In this document: piece after piece, positions 9,123 to 22,600 of the stretch
How the letters are laid out: each line of letters begins with the position of its first letter
How positions within the stretch are numbered: the stretch's first letter is position 1
Assembly (NCBI GenBank): GCA_905182995.1
Contig: CAJJDP010000186.1
Location: 59,632 to 82,929 of the forward strand
Source of the DNA: Paramecium octaurelia
Lineage: Eukaryota > Ciliophora > Oligohymenophorea > Peniculida > Parameciidae
Length of the DNA stretch: 23,298 nucleotides
Direction of reading: 5' to 3'
Program-made: the position numbers and the translations under genes
The notes under the pieces: model-generated
Databases searched by the model: none
Seen by the model: only the letters and a program-made list of their open reading frames with translations
What the model was told of the DNA's origin: nothing

Positions 9123-12100
9123 TCATTTATCTAATGTTGTGCGTATTATTTAGATGTGCTTTTAATTGCTTATGCCTGGTTAATGATGCCAATTTATAAT
9201 GGGATTAACAGCGTAAAGGATTCTATATTAATGATAATATTATTTTTGATATTTAATTTATGCATTTGATATTTTTAATATATGCGCTCTTAAAATTGAA
9301 AAATTGTTTTTCATTCTTTCTTATCTTATTCTCTATTATTTAAGTAAAGTGCCCAGATTAATTGTATTTTTAGATTTTGGACTTATCAATTTCAAAATAT
9401 TATAGAGTTTAGTTATAAATAATGCCTTATATTTTTTAACATATGCTTGAAAGATATTTAAAATAAACTGGTAGCAGAGTTTAATACAAAGAAGCATAAT
9501 GAGAACTTAGAAAATTTGGGAGGAAGCATTCTGAAATTCCTATTCACTAACATACTTAGCTATTGCTATAAAAATGGCAATAGAGCATATTTAAGTTGCT
9601 TAGAGATCCAAGTGGTTTAATTTTTATAGTTTATAAGGTTAATACATTCCTGCTAATATTTAATATATTAATAACAATAAACCTAACAATGATGTTTTAA
9701 GCACAATATTGGAGTCAAAATAAGTCATAATCACGACTATGCCAATTTTTTTTGAAAACTTGATTTACTCCCAAAAATAGTTTTCTTCATTATATTCATC
9801 AAACAAGTAACAAAAATGTCTTCTAAATTAAATCTTATTAAAATTTTTCTTAGTTATGAACATAATCAAAAACAAAGCAAATGGAATAAGAAATCCAAAT
9901 ACAGCTAATCCAGGTATAGCAAATTTCCATATCCACTAATTATGATCTAAAGAACCAAAAGTTTAGGTTAAATCTCCCTGGATGTATGAAATGTTTGATA
10001 TTATTCTTTTAGACACAATCGAACAAAATCTTTATAATCAATAATATTAATTACTGTTTAATTAACCCAGAGAAATTTGATACATATAAGTATAATAATG
10101 TATTTGAAATAATGTAGGTTTGGAACTTTCTTCTCGACACTAATATATACAACTAGTATCCTATAAAAATGACTCCAAACTATATTAGTGTCAATAAAAT
10201 GGTAACAATAATTCTAACATAAATGAGTTCAATTGAAGAAATCTCAGATAGAAAGCAATCAAGACTAGATGCCATGAATTAAGATGTATTGCTAGTTTGA
10301 TCAATGAAAGAAAATGAAATTGAAAATTTGAGATTAAAAGTAAATGTGACCGAAAATATCCATAAATATATGAACAACATTTTAATGAATATGCCTTCCA
10401 TATCTAATATGTATAAATATTATAGATGTACCTTATTCTAATTTAAATAAGATTTTTCTAAATCTCAATTTAAATCGAAGCTTAGAAAATAACATGTTAG
10501 AATTTTGAATACTTCTTAGTGTGATTAGTACAGAAACAACAGTCCTTTAATAGTTTTATAGCCATACCAAAGAAAGGAGATAATAAAATGCATGATAGTT
10601 TTAGTCGAGCAACTATAACATTCGGAATCCTATTAATTCTTAAAAAAGTTTCCTTCCCCTCTTTGATTATGGTAATCGCATTCCTCACACAAACCTCCAA
10701 GATGACCCAAAGAGCAAAGCTCATCCCCTACTTTCCATCCTCCTTTACAAAATTCTATATTCTTGAAACAATAATCAGTATAATCGGAGTATAAATTTGG
10801 TCTCCAATAGCCTTATAATAATTATATTGCATATGAAGATATATTTGCAAACTTTGTTTTATCAAATATTGAGCACTTTGTAGCATTATATGTTACTGAA
10901 TAAAATCCAAAAATGGAATCACAATTTTAGCATCCTTCATCAATGTAAAATTCTCCTAATTAACATTTATAAGTTCTTGAAATGATTAAATACAATAATT
11001 AATCTTGTGAACTATTTGATGAGCAATTCACTAAAATTTATAAATTATGATTTTCATCGTGATATGGATCAAAATGGAAGGAGAGAGATCCTAAATCAAA
11101 TTAATTAAATTGGTCAATTTAAAGAGTACTAATAAATTTAAAATCTTCAAATCGTTAAACCTCATCTAATTGAGCAGCAGTTGCTTATGAAACTAAGCAA
11201 GTAACCTTATTTGAATTTTTTAGTACCTCATTTTTGCTATTTTTTAAGGTTATGAATAGATCATTTAACATATTTTTAGCAATTTATAATTATGGTATTA
11301 CATTCTTATATTTTTTGATTACTTATTCACTTGGTATCATCAAATACTTACTAAGCTTTATAACACCCTACTCTATTATTTTATAAGGTTTAAGTTTTAG
11401 AGATCTTATTGTAATATTATTTATTATAAGTTCATCTGCTGCCATCTCTTGAGAATTAATTAATAAGCTTAAATGAGTTGGGAATTCAACTGTATTATTT
11501 GTCAGAAAGTCTGCTTTGTTGAATTACAGAAATGTTTAAATCAAATTTTTATTATTGATATTCCCATCTTTAAATAAGTATATTCCACCACCTTCAAAGG
11601 CAAGGTTATTTAAAATTATGGATTTATTAATAACTAAATAATTGGTATCCATGTCCAAAAATATCCCACCTCCTTAATTAATTGCAATATTGTTAATTAT
11701 GTTACACTGAATAATCTTAATAGGAATATTAGCTGAAAATATAGCTACGCCTGAACTACCATTATTATTAAAGAAATTAGAATTCAAAATTAAACTACTC
11801 TGTTTAATCGAATTAGTTGTTGCAATATTCAAGCATCCAAATTCCTTTATTTGATTAGAATAAAACATAGTATCTCTAATTTATAATGATTTATAATCTT
11901 CGATATTTACAAATATTAAACCTTTTGAACAATAGGAACAATTAATCTCATATAAAATAAGATTTGAAACATAAAAAATTGTATTATTTGAATTCAGTTG
12001 AAGTGAAATAATAGAGCTTGCTTTTTTCGTTGATTGCAGGAGCTTGATGATTTAATCAAGAGTATAAATTTTTCTTGTTCAACATTTTCAATTTAAAAAC

Positions 12101-15100
12101 ATCCTTTAATCATATAATTTATTTTAGAATTTTAATAGATTGGATTATTCACAACATCATAAATTGAAATGCGTTAAAATTTTCCATATTTAATATTTAT
12201 GGATAAATTTATTGATAATTCCTACTTTATTTCCAATAGATTTAAACCATAAAATACTTTAATTTCTATTGCCTATATTGAAGACATCTATAAATATGAG
12301 AGATTTATTAATTTAATCAAAGGGCAACTAAAAACACCTGAAAAAAGAATCTTTGTCAAAACTACATTGCAATTTTGTAATTGAATTAAAGCATTAGAAG
12401 TACCAGTTATCTCAATTATTTCATTTTAATTTATCATTCCAGTCTTTCCAAAGTATTTAACCCAAACTTCTTCCTAAAAGTTGATATTTACATTTTAGAT
12501 AACAATTTTATTTGAATTGATGTTCTATGTTGAGAATGCTATATTTATGATTGGATTTTTCAATGAAATACAATTTTTAATTATCACATCTTAGATTAAA
12601 ATGTTATTTTAATACAAAGATGGACTTAGGGTAAGAATTGATGCTGCCATACGATTAAAGGTATTTTCAAACACTGCATTTATGATTTTTAGGTTAAGCA
12701 TACTATTGGATGAATAAATAGTAATACAACCTGAGCTTTCTGTTATTTAACTTAAATCATATTCTGAAGAATTAATTTTTATATTTCTTAATTAAACTTA
12801 TCCTTCCCCTTAAGATTTTATTTCAAATACAGAACTTTTCAATCCAATAATATCCTCAAAAAAACAATTAAAGCAAATAAAATTTGATGCAGCAATTAAA
12901 CCAGCTCCACATTTATTTTTTATTTTAAAAATTTATGATATGATTAAATTTATTTGTTCCTAATCATATTCATATTACTCATTTCCTAATTACAAATCAT
13001 AATATAGGTTCCATAATTCTAAAGGTATTATATTATGTTTCGAGGCATTATAATTTGTTAATGTGATGAAGTCAGATTTCAAATAAATAAATGGATTTGA
13101 AGAATTAGTCAGAGCATTATAAGAACATTAAAAATTATTTATTTTTATCTATCCTTTAAATAAATCTATATGAATCAATGAGGCAGCTGAATCCTAAGAA
13201 TCATCTATTTACTAATGAATAAAATTTTTTTCAAACCTTATGTTTTCTATTTAAATAATAGTATTATGTTCAGACTTTATTGAAATTAAAGAGAGATAAT
13301 TTGCTTCATTTTAATGTAATAATAAATTCTCAAGAAATTCCAAATTTATAATTTCTAGACTTAAAGGTACCTCAGTCCATCTTTTTCTAGTTGATGATAT
13401 TTCTATTAATTACAAATCAATACTAAATAATTTTATAGCCTTGATATTTTTTAGAGTAAGAACAGAGTATCCAGAAATTAAAATTAGTTGATAATTTTAA
13501 TATTTGTAATTTATACAATTCATATTAGATGGAACTTTAATATTAATATTCTGATTTTCGTAAATTATGTTTGATACAAATATTTGAACAACTTCTAAAA
13601 AATAGAAAATGCCAAGGTTATATTATTCAACTATTTATATATTATCAATTTCAAGTTGAAAGCAATGAATATTAAATAGACTAATACGATTTTAATTAGC
13701 CTACCCTTAGTTAAAATAAATTTGAACGGTTTTTAATTTAAAGTACATATTTTCATTTGATATATAAAATAGGTTAGTGTTATTAAATTCATTTTCAAAA
13801 ATTTTGCAATTATCAACTAAAAAATATATATATTCCTTGCTTTATGTTTCCAGAGTTGCAAGAAAGTAAGATTGTACAAATTTGTTACTTTCTAATGAGG
13901 TTTAAAACATAGAAAAATCCTTATTAAACACGAAAATGGTTGACAGAAATATTGAATTATTGTTAAGCAAAACATTATTTATTGTAATTTCTTATAAATT
14001 AGTAAAATTGAAAATGAAAGAGTTCACAAACTGACTTGATGTTATTGTTATATCTTTGAATTCCATTCTACTTTAGCCTTTGGTATTTGTAATAAAAGTG
14101 ATGAATGAGGAATTAAGAAATACGGTTTCATAAATAAGTAATTCATCTATCTAAATTTAAACTTGATTATTATTAATTAACCAAAATAGTTGACTGTTTG
14201 TAAAAATACAATTTTACAATCTCATTTTTGAAATTTTCAATTTCCCTTGTTAAAATTATTAATTTAATTTAAATAATGATGATGAAGTGAAATTTGAATT
14301 ATATATTATAATGTTATCCAATGTAATATCCCCAAATAGATCTGAATTAAATAAAGGATTGATATTATTATAAGAGTTTTCATAAATCACGATGTTATTT
14401 AAGATGAGATTAACTTTTTAATTTTGATTTTAAAATAGTATTTGAGTAACTCTTTAACTAAAATATACATTTTTGATTTCTATCTCATCAAAACCATAGA
14501 AATATGTTGGAGAACCCTAATAGTAAGAAAAATTAAGTTCAATTTTTAGAACTTATAAACTAAAAATATATTTCTTTGATTCACATACATATTGATATTT
14601 TTCCCATTACAAATGGGGAAAATTAATTTAAAATTTCAAGACTTACAATCCAATTTAATTACAATATTGAATATAAGTTACTCGTCTATTTTTAAGATAA
14701 AATGAGACAATGTAAAAATGTATTCTAAATTACAATTTGGAGTATAACAATATTTAGCAATTTAAAATTAAGAATCTATTATAACATTTTAATTCTATAC
14801 TGGTCGCACACATTTATAAGAATACCTTTTGTTCTCATCTGTGAGAAGAAAGTAGGGATTTAGTTTCTAAATAATAATAACAATATTTACTTTTATTTCA
14901 GCTTCAGATCTTATTTGGCATATGTCGCACAATTCAGCACACCTAATGCATGAACCCTCATCTTGCATACGAATAGGTTATAAGTAATAATTTAATGGGC
15001 ATGTTGCACAATAAAAATATGCTGCATTTTTATTCTCTTAACAATCCAAACATTCTGAAGTGCAATATTTCAAGCATCTATTTGATTAATATAATTAGTC

Positions 15101-17762
15101 TCCCTTATTACATTCTATTTCTTATGGAAAGTAAAACTACGTATACTAAAATTTTTAATAATAATATTGGTTTGGTAAAAATTTCATCATAAAACTCTAG
15201 ATTCTCTAAATAGAGGCATCCCAATAGGTTTCTCCTTCAATTACAATTTTAGCATTTACAGATTCTAACGTTTGTTTATAACAGTTTCCATATCTGATTG
15301 AGGCTACAAGCCCTACATTACAAATGATGCATTTAACTTCATACAGAGGAGTGATTATGCATTATAAACAATTTTGAATTAACTTTCCACAATTGATTAT
15401 TTCTGGTGCCACACTAAAATCAGTAGATGATAAAGTGCATATTTCTTAACCATCTAAATTAACAAACGCCCTTAAGCAAGTAGATAAGGAAGGTTATTTA
15501 TAAATGCACTTTCCAATTATAAAGTCAAACATGTAATTTTCTTCACACATTGCACATCCAACGTTTAAGAATTCATCGTATCCAAATTTCTCGAAGTTAG
15601 CATATAAAGTAGACTTTTCTAAATCATCCTTCTTATATTCAAAACAATATTTGCAATTTTTAATTTGGCACAATTTACATTCTTTAAATGAGTTTAGATA
15701 ATTAGGCAATCTACAACCAACTTCAGAACCAGGGAAACTGTATTTAATAATACAAGCTCCATCTATAGATTAGTAATTTTTTTAGCATTTAATACATATC
15801 TACCGTGTCATTTCTATAGTACAGATTTGGCAGTATTGCAATTAACATTTATAACACAAGTTTATAGTAAATTCTTAATATAAAAGGTGTGACGGACCTA
15901 TCTAACATAGTGATTAAAATGCTTATTGCAATTAAGTGAATTGGTTAAATATATTATCAATATTAAAAAAGGATCCTTTAATGCAAGCTTTACACAAATA
16001 TGGTTCTAAACCATCGAAAATAAAGTTTTAATCTGTTTCTATTGATTCTTCTTTTCTTACTGTATTCCCATTAGGATCTATATAAACAGTCGTAAAACAA
16101 TAGGAATTCTCTGACCATCCTTTTGCATTTTATATACACTCTAAACATGTTGTCTGTTTTTCAGAAAAAATTGAAGGACTTTATAAATTATAATATAATT
16201 TACCATGCATAACATGAATCATCGAACTCAAAATAACCAAATTTGCAATCATTACTTTTTTGTAAATCCTTAATTTCAAATAACAAATCAAAATGTGACA
16301 AACAATTCTAATTAAATTAATCATCGAAATATTAATATGGGCAAATACAGGCTTTCCTTTCTGGTATATATATTCTTTATGAAGCTTCAGAACAAGATAA
16401 ACAATCTAAATTTGTTGGACCAATGCAATTCTAACATGAAAAATGGCAATTTTATTCTTCTAATTATTATTAGCAATTATAAAATTTAACATTTCTAGTT
16501 TAAATATTTAAATAATTCTCTACTGATTTCATTAAATTTCCATATCTTATCAAATATAATACATTATTAAATTATTTGACATTGAGTGACTTTGAATATT
16601 CATATATTCCAACTGAACCGAAAAATTTAATCTAAATAAAAATTTGATCCTACTCTAGATTTACAAATAAACTATGCCAAAGAGAAATGCTATGATTAAT
16701 TTCAAACTCTTCTGTTATTATAAAATTGTTGTCACTATTAGTAAAATCTAAACTTACTGATGGAAAATTATAGCTATAAGTAGTAATTATTATTTTATTG
16801 TTATTTGGAGATATTTTATAGAACAATTGAAATGGTGCTAGGTTAGGATTAGAGAATTACTAAGATTAAGTATTTTTACTTATTTTTATAAATTGAAAGG
16901 TAAAATCATCATCAACTTGATTTATATGCGTAATTCTAAACCAACCAGCAAATATAAAGGAATCAATGTTGATTTCTTCAGAGATATATGACTTTTAATC
17001 CAGCCAAATCAAATCTTAGTCCAAAATTTATGAATTAATTGAGTTATTCTTGCATTCAGTATTAGATTCAATACCAAAATCATTCACATAGATAATTATC
17101 CCAAAACTTAAATATATCTCAGAAATATAATGAGTTGGTATAGATATCAAATACATCTAACCTGGAAAGTATGAAAATAAAGTTCCTGCTTAAATTGAAT
17201 TCAAATTTGAATTTTGTACAATGAGGCCCCCTCCAATAGTGTTTTTTACATAATTTTCTACATTAAGACGACTATCCAATTTTTTCCAAAGCAAAATATC
17301 ATTTTGGTTTACCATTATAAATTCTATAATATTATTTGAAGGATAATAAAGTAATTCAAATAAATGCCATACATTTTCATATTCCAATGGGTCAATATCT
17401 ATCTGATATATGTGTTATTGGCCATCTAGCGTTGAAAAAGTTAAAACCTTTAATATAGTTTTACTTTCGGGATCAAGACAATCATAATATATTAATTACA
17501 AATATTTTGATGATTTTCCAATCAAACTCTGATAATGAAAGCAATTTGAATCCATTAGCCCGACAAGCCCAACTTACTATGTTATCCCTTAGGGATTATA
17601 TTTAGACCATATTCCAATAAATAATAAATAATTGTTTATTAATGTATCATACATATCTACTATGGTCTCATTTAACTAATATTGCTGATTCATAGTTAAA
17701 AGTCCTTGTTCATAGGACATATTAAAAAAGGACAATAAATTCAAAATCCAAAATATCTTCAT
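9123..17762 (-). CDS. Giant multidomain surface protein: signal peptide, lectin-like N-terminus, Cys-rich, beta-helix, about seven TM segments
   Basis: The ATG is at 17762-17760 and the TGA at 9125-9123. With the ciliate code and six introns removed it encodes 2,824 residues. Residues 1-18 (MKIFWILNLLSFFN) look like a signal peptide. About 20-430 is beta-rich with a laminin-G/concanavalin-like pattern (FIFAGWFRI, ISLWHSLFVNLEQDQIFI). About 430-1040 is Cys-rich, growth-factor-receptor/furin-like (NCIGPTNLDCLSCSE, ECKLCQIKNCKYCFEY). About 1050-2250 has N/I-rich repeats with GGGIFL and GGGIYL turns, as in right-handed parallel beta-helix (pectin-lyase-fold) proteins. A second Cys cluster (CQLGEFYIDEGCQNC, LCEECDYHNQ) precedes hydrophobic segments near 2362-2380, 2412-2430, 2469-2496, 2558-2583, 2637-2652, 2670-2684 and 2698-2716. 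The tail is basic and helical (QQRIRQERMKNNF). The topology implies a very large ectodomain and a cytosolic C-terminus, suggesting adhesion or sensing; ligand and function are unknown. Confidence 0.9.
10030..10054 (-). other. Intron, 25 nt, in the giant gene
   Basis: On the coding strand it begins GTAATTAATA and ends TATAAAG. Without removal, the register that gives YIQGDLTQTF downstream would contain a TGA. Removal yields SGLIKQFCSIVSKRIISN and enters the membrane region in frame. Confidence 0.85.
10404..10431 (-). other. Intron, 28 nt, in the giant gene
   Basis: It begins GTACATCTATA and ends ATATTAG on the coding strand. Removal joins KLEQ to DMEGIFIKMLFIYLW and avoids an in-frame TGA further on. 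Start and end sequences are the most typical GTA...TAG of the set. Confidence 0.9.
10545..10567 (-). other. Intron, 23 nt, in the giant gene
   Basis: It begins GTATGGCTAT and ends TTAAAG on the coding strand. Removal joins ISFLW to TVVSVLITLRSI, making one continuous hydrophobic membrane segment instead of a frame that meets TGA. Confidence 0.85.
12043..12083 (-). other. Frame change in the giant gene: candidate 41-nt intron or one-base indel
   Basis: The upstream frame (KGCFQIEN) runs into TGA near 11937, and the downstream frame (LLQSTKKASSIISLQ) has a TGA just upstream, so they must be bridged here. The only GT...AG pair of the right length class (2 mod 3) begins GTTGAACAAG and ends TCATCAAG, 41 nt. 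That is long for this gene. Without splicing, a one-base indel would give the equally natural join ...EQEKFI / LDQIIKLLQS.... Confidence 0.4.
14686..14708 (-). other. Intron, 23 nt, in the giant gene
   Basis: It begins GTCTCATTTT and ends AAAATAG on the coding strand. Removal joins EYIFT to LRVTYIQYCNQIGLQ and avoids a TGA in the unspliced frame. The GTC start is less usual than GTA, but no other GT...AG pair nearby gives the required shift. Confidence 0.75.
16179..16203 (-). other. Intron, 25 nt, in the giant gene
   Basis: It begins GTAAATTATA and ends TTATAAAG on the coding strand. It splits Cys520 (TG/T). Removal joins DDSCYA to CPSIFSEKQTTC, restoring the cysteine spacing and removing a TGA. 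Confidence 0.9.
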
Positions 17763-19639
17763 TATTTATTAAATACTTTTTAATAAGTAATTAAAATTCT
17801 GTTATATATTAATTTTTAATTAATCAAGAATTTGAAAAAAATGGAAATATAAGAGAAAGCAAAAAAGGCGATTCTTATAATCTAAACTATTTTTAAATTG
17901 TTAATATTTCTGATCAAACTTAATTATAGCCTTTACAGAAAACAAACACATTTTTTTTATTTTATTCAACTATCTTTTTGGAAGTAAAAATTGTAAAATC
18001 ATTCATTTTAGTTTCTCATTGACAGATTGATTTACTTTTTCATTAGTATTAAGTATTAAAATAATAAACAAAAATTACTTTGTGTTGTTTGCAGGTTTAG
18101 ATTAGAATAAAAATCTTGATCGACATTTTAATTTATAGGAATTCTGATAACTATGATAATTAGATGATAATTTGGTTTATCAAGATGTAATACATGATGG
18201 AATTTATTCATTTAATCTAAAAATTTATTCCATGATTCCAATAGACATTTTATTTTTGCAATTGTGATTAAATCCAATTGTTTTGTCCTGAAATATTAGT
18301 TTTTAGAATTGGAATCTCAATCATATTTCTTTAATTCATCTTAAAAATTTATGAGGGCCTTAATTATTCTTTTCAACTCTAGATTTAGATTTTGATAAAT
18401 TCAACTCTAAATATTTTTTATTAGAATATATTATGGTTGCTATAAATTATTGCGATTAGATTGTTGAATGTAAATCCAAATATAAATATATCCCTATAAA
18501 TATACAATTCTAACCGTCTGCAAATATGTTTTTATGAATAGTGATTATTTTTTAAAATGTTATATTTATTTAACTTTCAATGGAAAATTTTAATACAAAT
18601 ATTCAAATCTTTTTATATGATATTGTGTATCTAAATGATTTTTATAAATTTGAGCCTCATTAAATTACTAAAGAGGAACTTCCATTCCTAAATATAATAA
18701 GCAACTAATACGGATCTCTTGTAGTAATTTAATTTGATACAAGTTTCTAATCCTGCTATAATTCCACAATACAAATCAGATAATATAATTAATTGGGATC
18801 GAAAAATTTAAACCAATAAAATTCATAAAGCTATTGATTTGAAAAGGAATTGCTACCATAGATATGCGCAAAATCAATAATTTCCATAACTAAATACTTC
18901 AATTGAATTCCAAACTCTATTTTGAAATTAGAAACAGTAAAAATATAGCAGTTTTATGCTTAATTACTTAGAGAATACATAAACTCAAATAAAATGAAAT
19001 GGGAAATAATAAATATAATTTAAAACGCTTTTAAATGGGGTTTAATTAGAAAATAATAACAAAAAAGGAATATTTCAAAAAAATTGCATCTATACTAAAA
19101 ATATATATAGAATGTATTTTCATAATTATTCATAAAATGTAAGCTCTTAAAGAAAGGATTTAACTTATAATTTAATATATTAAATCAAATATGCATCGAA
19201 AACAATTTTATATTAGGAATCTGAATCATATCACGAATCTTATAATTGTAAATTGAGATCTAAAATAGGTAAAAGAATAATACATCTATTCCATCTAATT
19301 TTTTAAAGGAGTTCTATTGGAACAATTTATTAATTAATATTGATTTAAAAATTTAATTGTCTATTATTTTATTTTATATTTTCTACTTCCTATTTAATTT
19401 GATTCAGTTATCAATTAATATAGAATAACTCTTTAAAACATAATGTTCATTTCAAGAAATTTTTCTTTAATGCTTTTTATTGAATTGGTTAGCAGAGGAT
19501 AGTTCCAAATAAAATACAATTAGGAGAATTATTTTATATTTAAATGAAGAATCATATCTATTTAGAATTTTCTAAATTTTTTTTTTTTAAGCAATATTAT
19601 TAGAACAGAATAGTATTTTTTATAAATTTTGAATTTTAT
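17763..19639. other. Divergent intergenic region, no supportable gene
   Basis: Nearly 1.9 kb of AT-rich DNA separates the start of the giant minus-strand gene from the plus-strand Cys-rich pseudogene, so it should contain the giant gene's promoter. A plus-strand ORF of 92 codons (17841-18119), starting MEIQEKAKKAILIIQ with a hydrophobic stretch after it, is possible but unsupported. One plus frame from about 18120 to 19220 stays readable apart from a TGA every 50 or so codons (for example LNDFYKFEPHQITKEEL near 18640). That is the chance spacing for this composition. It could be a decayed 5' part of the downstream pseudogene. Confidence 0.35.
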
Positions 19640-22600
19640 AATCCAATTTTGACTTTTTATTAATGTCAATAGGAGCCCATTTAAGGAGATGAGTAATTTG
19701 AGCATATTCCTTTAATCACTCAGAATTATAGCTGTGCAAATAAATCATCCAGTAACCTCAGCATTTAGAAGAGGCTGAATAAGTACATATTTGGTTGATA
19801 ATGATACAATAGAATTGCAAGGCTTATAATCACTGATCTAGCTGTATAGAATTGTACCTATTAGGATATATATGATCCATCAGGATTTGCAACTCCTGCA
19901 ATGAAAATTGCATCTTTTGATGAAATTGAAGAGGCATATATTTTACAGTATAATTATAGTAAAATGTGGTTATCCAATAATTTTAAATTTATTGCAAACA
20001 AAATCAGAGAGTTTTATCATAATCTGATCCATCTTTGGAGTCTATAATATTTTTCTTGAAAATTTTGCCCAAATACTATTGTAGTATTAAACATATTCAA
20101 TTGAAGTTTAAATCTCTTAGCATTACAGAAAGTATTAGTTTATATAGCTGTAAATAAAAATCCATTAAAAATATGATATATATCATTGGAATCATTAAAT
20201 GATTTGCCAAGATTATAAATGATTTCCTTTTGAACATTAACATATTGATGATTTTATAAATATGCTTAATATTTTAATTTAATATCTATAAGCATTTCAA
20301 TTAATAAATTAATATTTGTATAATTGGGTGAAAATTATGAATATTTGAGTAAAGAAAGTAAACTTAAAAAGTAGCTTGTTCAAAATTAAATGTATTTATC
20401 AGTATAACTTTGATAAGTTAATTAATTATTAAATTTATCTTAATTGATTGGAAAAAACATTAATGATATTCAATATATTATTCGATACAAATAGGCAGAT
20501 AGAATAAATTTCTTTATATCGTTATAAAATCAATTATATACTATTTTATATAATGATTATCAATTGGAAAAATATGATATTATTACTAATATTGTGCTTT
20601 TAAAAGATAGGTTTGCAATAAATAGTATTTCTAAAGTAAATTAAAATAATATTTAAAAATATTCAATTTCAAACATATTAAATATTGTGTTAATTTTTTA
20701 GTAAGAGTGAATAAAAAGAAAATTATTTTAATATTGTATATCTAGCAGCACATAAGAATTGTTTCCGTATATAAATTAAATGGGTGTAACAATTTGAATA
20801 TTTAGTTAAATTGAATAAATATTAACCTAAGTAATACTATAGTTCATTATAATTAAGGTGATTAGACCAGTTTAACTTGTGATTTAAATGATGGAGCTAT
20901 ATATATATTACTTGTGATTCAACCATAAGATAATTATTAAAAGAAAAATGTAATTGCAAGGATGGATTTATTTGAAGTAACATCCGTAAATTTGACTGAA
21001 TGTTTATGCATAGAATATGAATTGGATTATTAGAATGTTCAGAGAATTGTATTACATGTGATTTTTCAAAAAGGATTATAGTTTAAGCTGTATGATGAAA
21101 ACATCACATTTCGGTGATTAGTAATGGGGATTGTGTTTGAAATCCGGTTATTATGCAGTTACATATTAATATGTATGCGAAGTTGATACTTGGGATAAGA
21201 GATTGCTGACATTTAAATTCAAGACTGATACATCTAAACTAATCGAGTTTTGGAATGGTAATGGAATGCAGGAATGTTTCAATATTAAAAGGATTAAGCA
21301 GTTTATATTTAAGTGATATTAACTTAGCAAGAAGTAACAGTTACAAGAAGTAGATTTCTAGCTGAAAATCACTCAATATATTAGGTGATGTATTTCTTTA
21401 AATGGGTATACAAAATCTACTTTTAAGAGATACAGAATGTGAAATATTAATAGATGGCTTAATGAATTTAATAAATGGATGCCAGAAATATTGTGATTAT
21501 AGTTAATGCAGAAGCTGTTAATTAAATAGAGAAAATTAAAATGGGAACTGTTTGTGCTAATACAAGACATCAGATGAATCAAAACGCAATGAACCTTGCA
21601 ATAGCTTAGTTAGTATAGCTTGTGTAAATAGTTTTGCATAACTTGCCCTGATGGTATATAGCCTCCTTGTATTTCTCCAATTCTAAAATGCGATGAGCAG
21701 ATGGTAGGTACTAACTAAATGTTGATAACTTTTACGTTGTCGAATTCAATGTTCATATGATCGTACATTTCAATCAGAGTCAAGTGTTTGCAACGCTTGC
21801 TCCTTGATTTAATTCAAGAATTCAAATACTTGCGAAAATGTTAGGAACCTTGTTTAAATTGTTAAGCATCAGCAACTCATTGCCTTGATTGTATAATAGG
21901 GTATTATTATCTATCTGATAATGTTTGTTCTTAATGTATCCTTAAACAATGTAAAGTGTGTGTGAGTGCAATTGAATGCATTCTTTACAATGATGGTTAT
22001 ACATTAAATGATCTAAATTTGTGAATAACAAACTCAAAACATGTGAGGTTGGTTTTTATTGTGGAAAAAAACTGATTAACGTTATCCTTGTTTAGATTGT
22101 AAAAAAATACAACAATTTAGTTGTATGTATATCCTGCTTTATGGTAAGCTTCTAGATTCATAATATGAGTGTCGATTATGTGCAAATGATTAAATAAATC
22201 GTCCCATCTATATCCATGCATAAAATGTACAATATACAAAACAAATTGTTAATTGTGTGTTTACAGACATTATTTGGAAGGTAACGAATGCAAATTCTGT
22301 TAAAAAGGATTCTTTCTTTGTGCATATGAAAATAATTGTTAATAATCCTAAACAGGTTAGATTTTATCATTCGACTAGTATGTAAGGTGTGAGGCCAATT
22401 GTTATTTCTGTGACTCCTAAGTGGATTGTTATGAATGCTAAGTTGGATATTACCCAACTAATTTATTTCTAGTTTAATGCGAGAAATGTGACGTTGATTA
22501 ATATGCTATTTGTACATTGGCTTTGATTTCTAGCACACATTAAATTCTAACAGTAGTTTCTAATAACACAAGACATAGAATTCAAAGCTGTAGTTGAATG

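Noticed and set aside
9901..9960. A 20-nt GT...AG pair near the fourth membrane segment as an additional intron
   Set aside because: Removing it breaks the frame; the unspliced reading DLTQTFGSLDHNQWIWKF is continuous once the intron at 10030-10054 is removed.
10497..10724. Minus-strand ORF of 75 codons with a methionine start
   Set aside because: It is one register off the giant gene, whose own reading here (GDELCSLGHLGGLCEEC, then a membrane segment after the 23-nt intron) is far more convincing.
18120..19220. Long plus-strand register with readable protein-like text
   Set aside because: It contains a TGA about every 50 codons, the chance rate at this composition with only one stop codon, and shows no motif, start or cysteine pattern.
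22176..22457. 93-codon minus-strand ORF rich in His/Asn/Ile
   Set aside because: It is the antisense shadow of the plus-strand Cys-rich stretch (GNECKFCQKGFFLC, CYFCDSQVDC), which has clear domain character.
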